64,000 bases of DNA from Pseudomonadota bacterium (GCA_025355105.1 JANYAE010000058.1:23161-87160), one strand, 5' to 3'; shown: positions 34,740 to 46,957, counted from the first letter of the stretch. Made by a program: numbers and translations. The notes: generated by a model from the letters alone, not told the origin.

Positions 34740-36370
34740 CAGCGGCCGGCCGCCGGGTGCGTGCGACGGATGAAGGCGGCGACGTTGGCCTCGAGCGCCG
34801 CGAGCGCCGGCTCGTTGGCATAGACCATGTGGCCGGACGGATACAGCCGCACCTCGATGTTGGCCGCGATCGACGCCGGCACCGGCAGGTGATGTAACTC
34901 GTAGAGCGCCGCGAAGTACGGCGTGGCGAGGTCGTAGTAGCCGCCGTTCACCATCAGCTTGAGGTTCGGGTTCTGCTTCATCGCCGCGGCGAGGTCCGGC
35001 ATCACGTTGACGGCCTGCGGCAGCTTCTGCGGCACGCCGGGAGGCTGGTGCGCGAAGTCCCACGCCTTCTCGACGTCGATCTCGAACTTGTAGGCCTGGC
35101 CGTCGCCGAACTTGAGCTCGCGGCGCACGTAGTCGTTGAACGCCGAGACGTAGGCGGAGGAGATCGCGCTCGACTGCGGGTCGTACTCGGCTTCCTTGCT
35201 GAGCGGGTCGATGGTCGGCCCGGTGAAGCGCGTGTCGAGGCGGCCCGCGGCGGTGCCATCGCCGAGCACGTGCTGGTTGAAGACGCCGACGTTGATCCGC
35301 AGGTTCGCACGCTCGAGGTACTCCGCCGGCAGGCCGGTGTAGGCGTGCAGCTTCGCCACCAGCGCCGCGCGGCGCGCGGCGTCCAGCCGGTCGCCGGCGG
35401 CGAGCGCGCCGTAGTACTCGCCGAGCGCGAACTGCTCGACCTCGGCCAGGAACGGCTCGAGCGCGGCCGGCTGCTCCGGCAGCTTCTTGTGGTACCAGGC
35501 GGTGGCCGCGTAGGTCGGCAGCGCGAGCGCGTACGGCTGGTCGATGCCGGGGTTGACCTGCGGCGTGTCGGCATTGATGTCGTAGCACAGGCTCTGCGAC
35601 AGCAGGATCACGCCGTTGAGGTCGATGCCTTTCTCGTTCTGCAGCACGAACGCGAGCGCCGCGGCGCGCGTCGTCCCGTAGGACTCGCCGAACACGTACT
35701 TCGGCGAGTTCCAGCGGCCGTGGCGCGACAGAAACTCGGTGACGAAGGTCGCGAAGGCGTGCGCGTCCTGGTCGACGCCGAAGAACGCGCGCTCCTTGTC
35801 GGCGCCGCGCAGGTGGCTGAAGCCGGTGCCGGGCGCATCGACGAACACGAGGTCAGCATCGGCCAGCAGGGTGTAGGCGTTGTCGACGATCCGGTACGGC
35901 GCGGCCGGGCTGTGGCTCGCGTCGGCCGCGAGCACGCGCTTCGGGCCGAAGGAGCCCATGTGCAGCCAGACCGTCGACGAGCCGGGGCCGCCGTTGAACA
36001 GGAACATGATCGGCCGCCGCGGGTCCGCCTCCTTGCCAAGGAAGTACGCGGCGTAGGACATGCTCGCCTCGGCCGCCGCCGCAGGCGCTGCGCCACCGTG
36101 ATCGCCGGCCGGCGGCGCGGCTTCCTCGTCGAGCGGGTCCTTGACGTGCACGACCAGCACGCCGGCCTCGGTCTGGTAGGCGAGCGTGCGCCCGCCGGTC
36201 GCGATCGTCTGGCTGGTGCGCTGCGAGTCGTCCTTGAGATGTCGCGGCGCCTCGCGTTCCTCGCCGGCGTCGGCGGCCTTGTCGGCGCGCTCCTTGGCAG
36301 GGAGCGCGGCGAACGCGGAGCCGGCCACTGCCAGTGCCAGCGACACGATCCACAGCGGTTTGCTCGTCAT
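34739..36370 (-). CDS. Secreted S10 serine carboxypeptidase-like protein
   Basis: Periplasmic or secreted alpha/beta-hydrolase peptidase, 543 aa with a signal peptide (MTSKPLWIVSLALAVAGSAFA). The oxyanion region is FLFNGGPGSSTVWLHMGSF. The nucleophile is in VFGESYGTTRAA. The acid is probably in GGYYDLATPY and the histidine in YPSGHMVY, giving a full Ser-Asp-His triad. About 85 residues between signal and domain are low-complexity. It is the first gene of a unit that continues into holA. The ATG has GGAGCTGG upstream. Confidence 0.92.
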   Translation of the reverse strand: MTSKPLWIVSLALAVAGSAFAALPAKERADKAADAGEEREAPRHLKDDSQRTSQTIATGGRTLAYQTEAGVLVVHVKDPLDEEAAPPAGDHGGAAPAAAAEASMSYAAYFLGKEADPRRPIMFLFNGGPGSSTVWLHMGSFGPKRVLAADASHSPAAPYRIVDNAYTLLADADLVFVDAPGTGFSHLRGADKERAFFGVDQDAHAFATFVTEFLSRHGRWNSPKYVFGESYGTTRAAALAFVLQNEKGIDLNGVILLSQSLCYDINADTPQVNPGIDQPYALALPTYAATAWYHKKLPEQPAALEPFLAEVEQFALGEYYGALAAGDRLDAARRAALVAKLHAYTGLPAEYLERANLRINVGVFNQHVLGDGTAAGRLDTRFTGPTIDPLSKEAEYDPQSSAISSAYVSAFNDYVRRELKFGDGQAYKFEIDVEKAWDFAHQPPGVPQKLPQAVNVMPDLAAAMKQNPNLKLMVNGGYYDLATPYFAALYELHHLPVPASIAANIEVRLYPSGHMVYANEPALAALEANVAAFIRRTHPAAGR

Positions 36371-36599
36371 CAAGCCAGCTCCGCGACACGCCCGGGGACG
36401 GGGTGAGGAGTCTCACACCGCGGCGCGAGCGCGGCAAGCCGGCGGCGGCGGATTCGCGCCGGGCGGAGCACTCACCGCGGCTGCCGTCGAGCAATGCGCG
36501 GAACGACCCGGCAGGCGCTTGCCGCGGAGCGGCTTCGCAGCCCAGTATCAGGCGGCGCCCGGCCGGGCGCGGGCAGTCTTTCAACCAGGGGATAGGCTC
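36371..36599. promoter_or_regulatory. Divergent intergenic region between S10 peptidase and cupin
   Basis: This 229-nt gap must hold promoters for the leftward S10-holA-nadD-rsfS unit and the rightward cupin gene. No strong -35/-10 pair was recognised. AGGGGA about 8 nt before the cupin ATG is its ribosome-binding site. Confidence 0.4.
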
Positions 36600-36950
36600 A
36601 TGAACAGGATCGCCGCGATTGCCACGACGGTGGCGCTCTTCGTGCCGGGCTGGGCGTCGGCGCAGGACGCGATGCAGTACAAGGTCAAGCACCTCTCGGT
36701 GCTCGCCGAGGACGACAAGGTCCGCGTGCTGCGCTGGGCGCCGATGAAGGGCGACAAGACACCCATGCACTCGCACCCGGCGGCAGTCGTCTACGTCGTC
36801 AAGGGCTGCCGCGTCCGCTATAACTTCCCGGATGGCACGAGCAAGGACGCCGAAATCAAGACCGGCGCCGTGGCGCTGCGACCACCGGTGACGCACGCCG
36901 ACGAGGCGCTCGATGACTGCGAGGCGATCCTGACCGAGCTCAAGAAGTAG
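36600..36950 (+). CDS. Small secreted cupin-domain protein
   Basis: A 116-aa product with a signal peptide (MNRIAAIATTVALFVPGWASA) and one cupin fold. PMHSHPAAVVYVVKGCRVRY supplies the His-x-His metal ligands of cupin motif 1. RPPVTHADEALDDCE supplies the motif 2 histidine. The two Cys (in KGCRV and DDCEA) could form a disulfide in the periplasm. Substrate unknown. It converges on the PCuAC-BtuF gene with a 15-nt gap. Confidence 0.8.
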   Translation: MNRIAAIATTVALFVPGWASAQDAMQYKVKHLSVLAEDDKVRVLRWAPMKGDKTPMHSHPAAVVYVVKGCRVRYNFPDGTSKDAEIKTGAVALRPPVTHADEALDDCEAILTELKK

Positions 36951-36965
36951 CCGCTCGCCACGGCC

Positions 36966-38192
36966 TCAGCGCGGCGCGAGCGCCGCGCGACGCTCGGCGA
37001 GGCGCGCGCACAGCGTCGCCGTGCCGAGGCCGATGCGAGGCCCCATGCGGTTGACGAGGTCAGGGTCCAGTGTGATCACGCTGCCGCCGGTCACGGCGCG
37101 CAGCGGCGCGCGCGTCCGCCAGCGCCTCAGCCACTCGCCGGCCTCCGCTACCGTGCCGGCCAGCGCGACGACGTCAGGATCCCGGGCATAGACGGCCTCC
37201 TCGTCGACCACGAAGGCGCTCACCGGCTGGTCCGCGAACGCGTTCTCGGCGCCGCAGACGCGCAGCATCTCGGTGGCGACGTGCCGCCCACCAAGCGTGT
37301 AGAGCGGCATGCTCCAGACCTGGTAGAAGACGCGCAGGCGCCGCTCGCCCTGGTAGCGCTGGCGCAGCGCGTCGAGCTCACGGCGCAGCGCCTCGGCCGC
37401 CGCGCGCGCGACCGGCTCGGTGCCGAGCAGCACGCCGAGGCGCTCGAGCGAGGCCGGCACGTCGGCGAGCGAGTGCTGCTCGAGGCTGACCGCCCGCAGC
37501 CCGAGGCGCGCGACGAGCTCGCGCTGCGCGGTCGGCGAGCCGTCACCCCACAGCAGCACGAGGTCCGGCCGCAGTGCCACCAGCCGCTCGGCGTCGAGCC
37601 GATCGACGTCGCCGACGCGCGGCACCAGCCGTGCGGCCGGCGGGTAATCGCTGGTGTCGAGGGTGCCGACGAGGCGCTCGCCGGCGCCTGCCGCGTAGAC
37701 GAGCTCGGTCAGGTTCGGGGCCAGCGTGACGATCCGTTGCGGCAGCGGCGCCGCGGCCGCGGCCGGCTCGCGGACCTCGAGCATGGCGGTGATCACGCCG
37801 GCGTGTTCGAAGCGCAGCTCGAGCGGCACTTGCTCGCCCGCGACGAGCGGCGCGGCGAGACCGACCAGCATCAGGTGCAGCCTGCCGGGCTCGAACCGCA
37901 GGCTCGCGCCGGGCGCCAGCGTGACGCCATCGACCGGGCGCATGCGCGCCATCCCGCCTTCCAGCTGCGACTCGTGCATCTCGACGCGCGTCGCGCGCGG
38001 CGAACTCGCGCCGGCCAAGCGCTCCGTCGCGGCGCCGGCGTTGCGGATCACGAGATAGGCCGCGCCGACCGTGACGCCGGGGGCCGTCGGCCGGGCCCAG
38101 CCGGCCTCGACCGCGATCGGGCCCGCGGCGCAGGCCGCGCCGCCGAGCGTCAGCGCCAGCACCGCGACCGCCGCCGGCAGCCCGCGGCGCAT
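36966..38192 (-). CDS. PCuAC copper-chaperone domain fused to a BtuF-like binding domain
   Basis: Periplasmic two-domain protein of 408 aa. After a signal peptide (1-23), residues about 25-142 form a PCuAC (DUF461) domain. It has the exact copper motif H73-X10-M84-X21-H106-X-M108, plus M72 and M81. After an Ala/Pro linker (143-151), residues 152-408 resemble BtuF-type vitamin B12 or metallophore binders: RIVTLAPNLTELVYAAGAG, LRPDLVLLWGDG, VFYQVWSMPLYTLGGRH and DPDVVALAG. The frame is continuous. The ATG shares a base with the upstream hydrolase stop (TGATG). No BtuCD genes are near. Ligand and role are unknown. Confidence 0.88.
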   Translation of the reverse strand: MRRGLPAAVAVLALTLGGAACAAGPIAVEAGWARPTAPGVTVGAAYLVIRNAGAATERLAGASSPRATRVEMHESQLEGGMARMRPVDGVTLAPGASLRFEPGRLHLMLVGLAAPLVAGEQVPLELRFEHAGVITAMLEVREPAAAAAPLPQRIVTLAPNLTELVYAAGAGERLVGTLDTSDYPPAARLVPRVGDVDRLDAERLVALRPDLVLLWGDGSPTAQRELVARLGLRAVSLEQHSLADVPASLERLGVLLGTEPVARAAAEALRRELDALRQRYQGERRLRVFYQVWSMPLYTLGGRHVATEMLRVCGAENAFADQPVSAFVVDEEAVYARDPDVVALAGTVAEAGEWLRRWRTRAPLRAVTGGSVITLDPDLVNRMGPRIGLGTATLCARLAERRAALAPR

Positions 38193-39064
38193 CAGCCGGC
38201 CTGCCGCGACGGCGGTGCCGCGAGGAAGCGCACGATCGCCTCGTAGAGCTCGTCGCCGCCGCGGTAGAAGCGGGCGAAGCGCTTCAGGACCGCGGTGTGG
38301 CCCTCGCCCGGCAGCATCCGCAGCTCAACCGGCACGCCGCTCGCACGCAGCTTGGCCGCCAGCGACACGCTATTGCGCGGCTCGGTCGTCACGTCGTCGG
38401 CGCCGTGCACGAGCAGCGCCGGCGCGCTCGAGGCGTCGACGAAATTCACCGGCTGCGAGGCCGGGTAGCGCTCCGGCGGCCCGAAGTAGTCGCGCAGGTC
38501 ATCGTCGGTCAGCGGCAGGAAGTCGTAGGGGCCGGCGAGGCCGACGAGCGCGCGCACCGGCACGCCGCCGGCGTCGGCGATCCAGTGCTGGTCGGTGGCG
38601 ACCAGCGCCGCGAGCTGCGCGCCTGCCGAGTGCCCCATGACCGCGACCGCGGCCGGATCGGCGCCGTAGCCGGGCGCCGCGTGCTCGGCCCAGGCCACGG
38701 CGCGCGCGACGTCCTCGGCCGAGGCCGCCATGTGCACCGAGGGGTACAGCCGGTAGTTCGGCACCACCACGACGATACCGCGCTCGGCGAGGCCGGCGGC
38801 GAGGAACCGATACTGGTCCTTGGAGCCGTAGCTCCAGCGACCGCCGTGCACGAACACGACCAGCGGCCGTGGCCCGGCAGCCGGTGCCGTCGGCACGTAG
38901 ACGTCCAGCCGCTGGCGCGGTTGCGGGCCGTAGGCGAGGTCGCTGTCGCGCCGGTAGCTGCTGCGACCAAGCTCGAGCGCGTTGACGGCCCCGAGCTCGA
39001 GCGCCGTGCAGCCCGCGAGCAGCGCGAGTGCGAACACGGCGCCGGCGGCGAACGCGGCCCGCAT
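38192..39064 (-). CDS. Lipoprotein alpha/beta hydrolase (carboxylesterase-like)
   Basis: A 290-aa product with a lipoprotein signal ending in LLAGC (Cys19), so probably anchored in the envelope. The fold has the oxyanion motif FVHGGRWSYGSKDQY, the nucleophile in VMGHSAGAQLAAL, the acid in LLVHGADDVTTEP and the histidine in LPGEGHTAVL. This is the HGG/GxSxG layout of BD-FAE and hormone-sensitive-lipase-like esterases. Both start and stop overlap neighbours by one base (TGATG). Confidence 0.9.
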   Translation of the reverse strand: MRAAFAAGAVFALALLAGCTALELGAVNALELGRSSYRRDSDLAYGPQPRQRLDVYVPTAPAAGPRPLVVFVHGGRWSYGSKDQYRFLAAGLAERGIVVVVPNYRLYPSVHMAASAEDVARAVAWAEHAAPGYGADPAAVAVMGHSAGAQLAALVATDQHWIADAGGVPVRALVGLAGPYDFLPLTDDDLRDYFGPPERYPASQPVNFVDASSAPALLVHGADDVTTEPRNSVSLAAKLRASGVPVELRMLPGEGHTAVLKRFARFYRGGDELYEAIVRFLAAPPSRQAG

Positions 39065-39593
39065 CAGCGACGCGCCTGATAGGTCAGCCGGCCGGCGTCG
39101 TCGGTCAGGCCCTCGCGTCGCAGCCAGCCGCGCGCCTCGTCTGCCTCGGCCTCGAACCAGCGGCGCGCGGAACCGAGGCGGAAGGTGTAGCCCCAGCGGT
39201 CCATGTCGTCCATGAGCCGCACCGTGCCGACGCCCGGCAGCTCGTCGGCCAGCAGGATCTGCAGGCAGCAGACCGCGTTCTCCTCGTCGAAGTCCCCACC
39301 CGCGTCGCGCTCGAGCGCGGCGCGGCGCGCGCCGTCCATGCACAGCGCGTGGCTCGCCTCGTGCAGTGCCGAGTGCAGCGGCGTGTCGCTGCGCACCCAG
39401 ACCTGCCGTCCCTCGAGGCCGGCCTCCGGCTCGCCCCAGTAGCTGAACGGGATCGGCGCGCCGTCGGCGACGCAGTGCAACGTCAGGCCGAAGCGCGCCA
39501 ACAGCGTGGCCACCGGCCGCAGCCAGCCCGCGGCGAGCGTGATCACGCCCTCGCCGGCGGCCGCTGCGCCGCCGCTCGCCGCCGCCACGGCGC

Positions 39594-39597
<4 letters not shown>
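39064..39597 (-). CDS. Conserved HExxH protein, possible zinc hydrolase
   Basis: A 177-aa cytosolic-looking protein with HEASH at 79-83 (SALHEASHALCMDGARR), a zinc-metalloprotease motif, and a distal acidic DFDEENAVCC segment that could give a third ligand. I recognise it only as a conserved hypothetical. The GTG start overlaps the lptE stop (GTGA) and its stop overlaps the hydrolase ATG (TGATG), so it is bound into the leuS-lptE transcript. Confidence 0.75.
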
Positions 39598-42969
<3,372 letters not shown>

Positions 42970-43434
42970 ATGCGTACCTCGACACTCGCCCTCGCCGGCC
43001 TGCTCGTCCTGACCGGCACCGCCGCGCTCGCCCAGACCGCGCCGAGCACGCCGCCGGCGAATCCGGCCGTGACCCAGGTGCAGAAGGACAACGCCGACAT
43101 CCGCAAGGACACCAAGGACATCCGCTCGGACCGCAAGGACCTGCACCAGGACCGCAAGGACGTCGCCCACGACAAGGTGGACATTGCCAAGGACCGCGCC
43201 AGCCGCAACGCCGACGCCAACGCGGCCGCCGCGGATGCCAAGAAGGGCGACATGAAGGACGCCAACAAGGAGATGCGCGAGGCCAACAAGGAGCAGAAGG
43301 ACATCAATGCCGACAAGCGCGACCTCAAGAAGGACGCCAAGGACGTCGGCAAGGACAAGAAGGACCTGAAGAAGGACAAGAAGGACCGTCGTCACGACGT
43401 CGCCAAGCGCAACCACGACGCCGCCAAGATCTGA
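42970..43434 (+). CDS. Secreted Lys/Asp-rich repeat protein, unknown function
   Basis: A 154-aa product with a clear signal peptide (MRTSTLALAGLLVLTGTAALA) and a mature part of about 130 residues made mostly of Lys, Asp, Arg and Ala. It follows imperfect 7-residue units such as DIRKDTK, DIRSDRK and DLHQDRK. The pattern would form highly charged helices or stay disordered. It has only one Met beyond a few in the middle and no Cys. Similar repeat proteins occur in other proteobacteria without known function. A strong terminator hairpin follows. Confidence 0.8.
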   Translation: MRTSTLALAGLLVLTGTAALAQTAPSTPPANPAVTQVQKDNADIRKDTKDIRSDRKDLHQDRKDVAHDKVDIAKDRASRNADANAAAADAKKGDMKDANKEMREANKEQKDINADKRDLKKDAKDVGKDKKDLKKDKKDRRHDVAKRNHDAAKI

Positions 43435-43465
43435 TCCGGACCTGACCCGACCTGGTAGCGACGAC

Positions 43466-43492
43466 GCGCGGCGGCAGTGATGGCCGCCGCGC
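43466..43492 (+). terminator. Intrinsic terminator of the KD-repeat gene
   Basis: Perfect 10-bp stem GCGCGGCGGC / GCCGCCGCGC with a 7-nt loop, followed by TTCGTTC, 31 nt after the stop codon. Confidence 0.65.
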
Positions 43493-43542
43493 TTCGTTCG
43501 GGGCGTCGCTGCGCCGCAGGCGCGCCGGCGGCGAGCGCCGCC

Positions 43543-44673
43543 TCAGCTGCCCCAGACCTCGCCGAGCAGCCGCGCGAAGTTGCCGCCGATCAGCTTCTCG
43601 ATGCGGCTCGCCGGCCAGCCGCGACCGGCAAGTTCGTCGGCGAGCAGCAGGAAGCGCCGCGGCGAGTTGTACTCAGGAATCACGTTGAGCGCGTCCGGCG
43701 ACTCGCCGGGCGCGGAGATCCCCGCCTTGACGCGCCGCTCGACGTCGGCGCGGTGCGCGGCGCGAAACGCATCGTCGAGCGGCATCGTCGAGATCGGGCC
43801 GTCGGTGCCGAGCCCGACGTGATCCTCGCCGCAGACGTCCACCGCGTGTTCGAGGTGGCGGATCAGGTCGCCGGCGTGCGGCTGGCGGCCGATCGCGAGA
43901 AAGCTCATCCAGTAGATGCCGGCGACGCCGCCCTTGTCGGCCAGCGCCTTCAGCGAAGCGTCGCTGGTATTGCGCGGCAGGTCGGCGAGCGCGCGGCAGC
44001 CGGTGTGGGTGATCGCGAGCGGGCGGCGCGCGGCCGCGATGCCCTCGCTGATGGTGCGGGGCCCGGCGTGGCTGAGGTCGAGCAGCAGCTGGCGTCGCTC
44101 GAGCTCGGCGATCAGCTCGCGGCCGAGCAGACTCAGCCCGCCGTCGGCAGGCTCCAGGCAGCCGTCGCCCATCAGGTTGCGGCGGTTGTAGGTGGCCTGC
44201 ACGATGCGCACGCCGAGCCCGGCGAACAGCTCGAGCCGGCCGAGATCGCCCTCGAGCATGCTCGTGTCCTGGAAGCCGTAGATCAGGCCGACGCGGTGGC
44301 TGTCCTTGGCGGCCTTGAGATCGCGCGCCGCGAGGACCCGCAGGAACGCGTCCGGATGCAGCCCGAGCTCGCGGTCGGCGCGGGCGATGTTGGCGACCGT
44401 CTGCTCGAAGCGGCCCGGCCCGTTGCCGATCGCGCTGACCGTCAGGTTGACGGCCGTGATGCCGGAGGTGCGCGCATCGGCCACCGCCCGCGCCGAGAGC
44501 GGCGCGCCCTCGGCAGCCGTTGCGTCGAAGTCGCCGGGCCCGCCGAGCGCGTCGACCACCAGTGCGCGCCCGTAGGCGTCGGCGCCGAAGCCCACCGCGG
44601 CCGCCCGCGAGCTGAACGGTGCTGCCACCACGGCGGCAGTGGCCAGCTCCAGGAACCGTCGACGATCGGTCAT
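43543..44673 (-). CDS. Peptidase M19 (membrane dipeptidase) homologue with altered metal site
   Basis: A 376-aa product opening MTDRRRFLELATAAVVAAP, a twin-arginine-like export signal. M19 family landmarks are LDLSHAGPRT, AITHTGCRALADLPRN and VGLGTD. The N-terminal HxD ligands (normally DGHND) read DALGGPGD here. The bridging Glu region (normally IEGG) reads YGFQDT. Two of the usual zinc sites therefore seem lost. It follows the aminotransferase gene by 48 nt and may belong to the hpd operon. Dipeptidase activity is uncertain. Confidence 0.85.
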   Translation of the reverse strand: MTDRRRFLELATAAVVAAPFSSRAAAVGFGADAYGRALVVDALGGPGDFDATAAEGAPLSARAVADARTSGITAVNLTVSAIGNGPGRFEQTVANIARADRELGLHPDAFLRVLAARDLKAAKDSHRVGLIYGFQDTSMLEGDLGRLELFAGLGVRIVQATYNRRNLMGDGCLEPADGGLSLLGRELIAELERRQLLLDLSHAGPRTISEGIAAARRPLAITHTGCRALADLPRNTSDASLKALADKGGVAGIYWMSFLAIGRQPHAGDLIRHLEHAVDVCGEDHVGLGTDGPISTMPLDDAFRAAHRADVERRVKAGISAPGESPDALNVIPEYNSPRRFLLLADELAGRGWPASRIEKLIGGNFARLLGEVWGS

Positions 44674-44721
44674 CGTGCCTCCTGCCTCAGCCGCGCGGCG
44701 TCGTGCAACGCCGCCTGACCC

Positions 44722-45915
44722 TCAGGCGGCCACCGCGTGCAGCGCACCCGCGAGCCGCTCGACCTGCGGCTCCGGGAGCCCGGCGATGTTGACCCGGCTG
44801 TCCGGCGCCACGTAGACGTGATGCTCGGCGGCGAGCGCCCGCACCGCCGCGGCGTCGATTCCGAGCAGCGAGAACATGCCACGCTGGCCGGCGATGAAGT
44901 CGAAGCGCCGGTCACCGAACTCGGCAGCCAGCGCCGAAGCGAGCCGCGAGCGCAGCGTCGTGATGCGCTGGCGCATGGCGTCGAGCTCCGCGCTCCACTG
45001 CGCCTTCAGCGCCGGATCCGCGGCGATGGTCGCGACGATCGCCGCGCCGTGGTCCGGCGGCATCGACCAGCTGCGCCGCGCGAGCGCCTGCAGGTGGCCC
45101 ATGACGATGCCGGCCTCGCGCGGGCCGGCGGCGACCGCGATCACCGCGCCGACGCGCTCGCGGTACAGCCCGAAGTTCTTCGAACACGAGGCCGCCACCA
45201 GCACCTCCGGCAGCCGCTCGGCGAGCAACCGCACCGGCTGCGCGTCGGCCTCGAGCCCGTCGCCGAGGCCCTGGTAGGCCAGATCGACGAGCGGCACGAG
45301 GCCGCGCCGCGCGAGCAGCTCGGCCACCGCCTGCCACTGCGCGGCGTCGAGATCCGCCCCGGTGGGGTTGTGGCAGGAGGCGTGCAGCACGACCACGCTG
45401 CCGGCGGCGAGCCGCTCGAGCGCGGCGAGGGTCGCGTCGAAGGCGATCGTGCCGCTCGCGGCGTCATAGTACGGGTAGGTGTCGACGGCGAGGCCGGCGC
45501 CACCGAGCAGCGGCATGTGATTCGGCCAGGTCGGGTCGCTGACGACCACGCGAGTGCCCCGGCCGGTGCGCGCGATGAGCTCGGCCGCAAGCCTGAGCGC
45601 GCCGCAGCCGCCCGGCGTCTGCAGAGTCACGACCCGTGCGGCGACCCGCGCAGGGTGCGACGTGCCGAGCACCAGCGCCTCGATGAACGCCGCGAACTGG
45701 CGGTTGCCGCCGGCGCCGACGTAGGCCTTGCTGCTCTGCCGGGCGAGCATCGCCGACTCGGCGGCGCGCACCACCGCCATCACCGGTGTCGTGCCGGTCG
45801 CATCGCGGTAGACGCCGACGCCGAGGTCGAGCTTGGACGGATCGGCATCGGCGGCGAAGGCCGTCATCACGCCGAGCAGCGCGTCCGGCGCTTGCGGTTC
45901 GAGCACTTGGAACAC
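44722..45915 (-). CDS. Aromatic amino acid aminotransferase (TyrB/AspC family)
   Basis: Class I PLP aminotransferase, 397 aa. The opening LDLGVGVYRDATGTTPVM is typical. SCSKNFGLYRERVGA holds the PLP lysine, and the mid-region has VVLHASCHNPTGADL and LVPLVDLAYQGLGDGL. The neighbour hpd makes tyrosine to 4-hydroxyphenylpyruvate its likely reaction. The GTG start lies one base after the hpd stop. Confidence 0.93.
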   Translation of the reverse strand: MFQVLEPQAPDALLGVMTAFAADADPSKLDLGVGVYRDATGTTPVMAVVRAAESAMLARQSSKAYVGAGGNRQFAAFIEALVLGTSHPARVAARVVTLQTPGGCGALRLAAELIARTGRGTRVVVSDPTWPNHMPLLGGAGLAVDTYPYYDAASGTIAFDATLAALERLAAGSVVVLHASCHNPTGADLDAAQWQAVAELLARRGLVPLVDLAYQGLGDGLEADAQPVRLLAERLPEVLVAASCSKNFGLYRERVGAVIAVAAGPREAGIVMGHLQALARRSWSMPPDHGAAIVATIAADPALKAQWSAELDAMRQRITTLRSRLASALAAEFGDRRFDFIAGQRGMFSLLGIDAAAVRALAAEHHVYVAPDSRVNIAGLPEPQVERLAGALHAVAA

Positions 45916-45916
45916 G

Positions 45917-46957
45917 TCAGATCACCCCGCGTCGCATCTGGTCGAGCTCGATGGATTCGAACAGGGCACGGAAGTTGCCCTCGCCGAAGCCCTCGTTGCC
46001 CTTGCGCTCGATGATCTCGAAGAATATCGGACCGATGACGTTCTTGGTGAAGATCTGCAGCAGGATGCCGCTGTCGCGGCTGCCGTCGATCAGGACGCGC
46101 CGCCGCTTGAGCTCGGCGAGGTCCTCCTCGTGACCGCCGACGCGGGCGTCGACGCCGTCGTAGTAGCTGTCCGGAGTGTCCTGGAACTCGACGCTGCGCG
46201 AGCGCAGCACGTCGACGGTCTGCTGGATGCCGCGGCTGGCGAGCGCGATGTGCTGGATGCCCTCGCCGCGGTACTCCGAGAGGTATTCCTCGATCTGGCT
46301 CTTGTCGTCCTGGCTCTCGTTGATCGGAATGCGGATCTTGCCGCACGGCGAGGTCATGGCCTTCGAGAACAGCCCGGTCTTCTTGCCCTCGATGTCGAAG
46401 TAGCGGATCTCGCGGAAGCCGAACAGGCGCTCGTAGAAGCCGGCCCACAGCGCCATGTTGCCGCGCCGGACGTTGTGCGTCAGGTGGTCGATCACTTCGA
46501 GGCCGGTGCCGGTCGCATGCGGGCCGCCCGGCAGCGGCACGAAGTCGACGTCGTAGATCGTGTGCTCGCCGTAGCGGTCGACGAGGTAAAGCAGGCTGCC
46601 GCCGATGCCTTCGATGCACGGGATGTTGAGCTCCATCGGGCCGGCGCTGGAAGGCCCTGGCTTCGCACCCTGGGCGAGCGCCCGGCGATAGGCGGCGGCG
46701 GCGTCGCGGACGCGAAACGCCATCGCGCAGGCTGACGGCCCGTGGGCGCGCGCGAACTGCTGGCCGAAGCCGGCGGCCTCCGCGTTGATGATGAAGTTGA
46801 TGTCCCCCTGGCGGTGCAGCGTGACGTTCTTGGCGCGGTGGCGCGCGACCGCCGGGAAACCCATCCGGTCGAACAGCCGCCGCAGCAGCTCGGGGTCCGG
46901 CGCCGTGTACTCGACGAATTCGAAGCCGTCGGTGCCCATCGGGTTGTCGGTGGTCAT
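45917..46957 (-). CDS. hpd: 4-hydroxyphenylpyruvate dioxygenase
   Basis: Fe(II) enzyme forming homogentisate in tyrosine degradation. The 346-aa product has two vicinal-oxygen-chelate domains. The iron ligands fit H in IDHLTHNV, H in EGIQHIAL and E in IFFEIIERKGNEGFGEGNF, and the C-terminal gating helix is intact. It is the first gene of the hpd-aminotransferase-M19 unit. Homogentisate dioxygenase is not in the window. Confidence 0.96.
   Translation of the reverse strand: MTTDNPMGTDGFEFVEYTAPDPELLRRLFDRMGFPAVARHRAKNVTLHRQGDINFIINAEAAGFGQQFARAHGPSACAMAFRVRDAAAAYRRALAQGAKPGPSSAGPMELNIPCIEGIGGSLLYLVDRYGEHTIYDVDFVPLPGGPHATGTGLEVIDHLTHNVRRGNMALWAGFYERLFGFREIRYFDIEGKKTGLFSKAMTSPCGKIRIPINESQDDKSQIEEYLSEYRGEGIQHIALASRGIQQTVDVLRSRSVEFQDTPDSYYDGVDARVGGHEEDLAELKRRRVLIDGSRDSGILLQIFTKNVIGPIFFEIIERKGNEGFGEGNFRALFESIELDQMRRGVI

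Noticed and set aside
43073..43400. Regular repeats in the Lys/Asp protein gene considered as a CRISPR array
   Set aside because: Repeats are short, imperfect and in coding phase, with no spacer structure and no cas genes.
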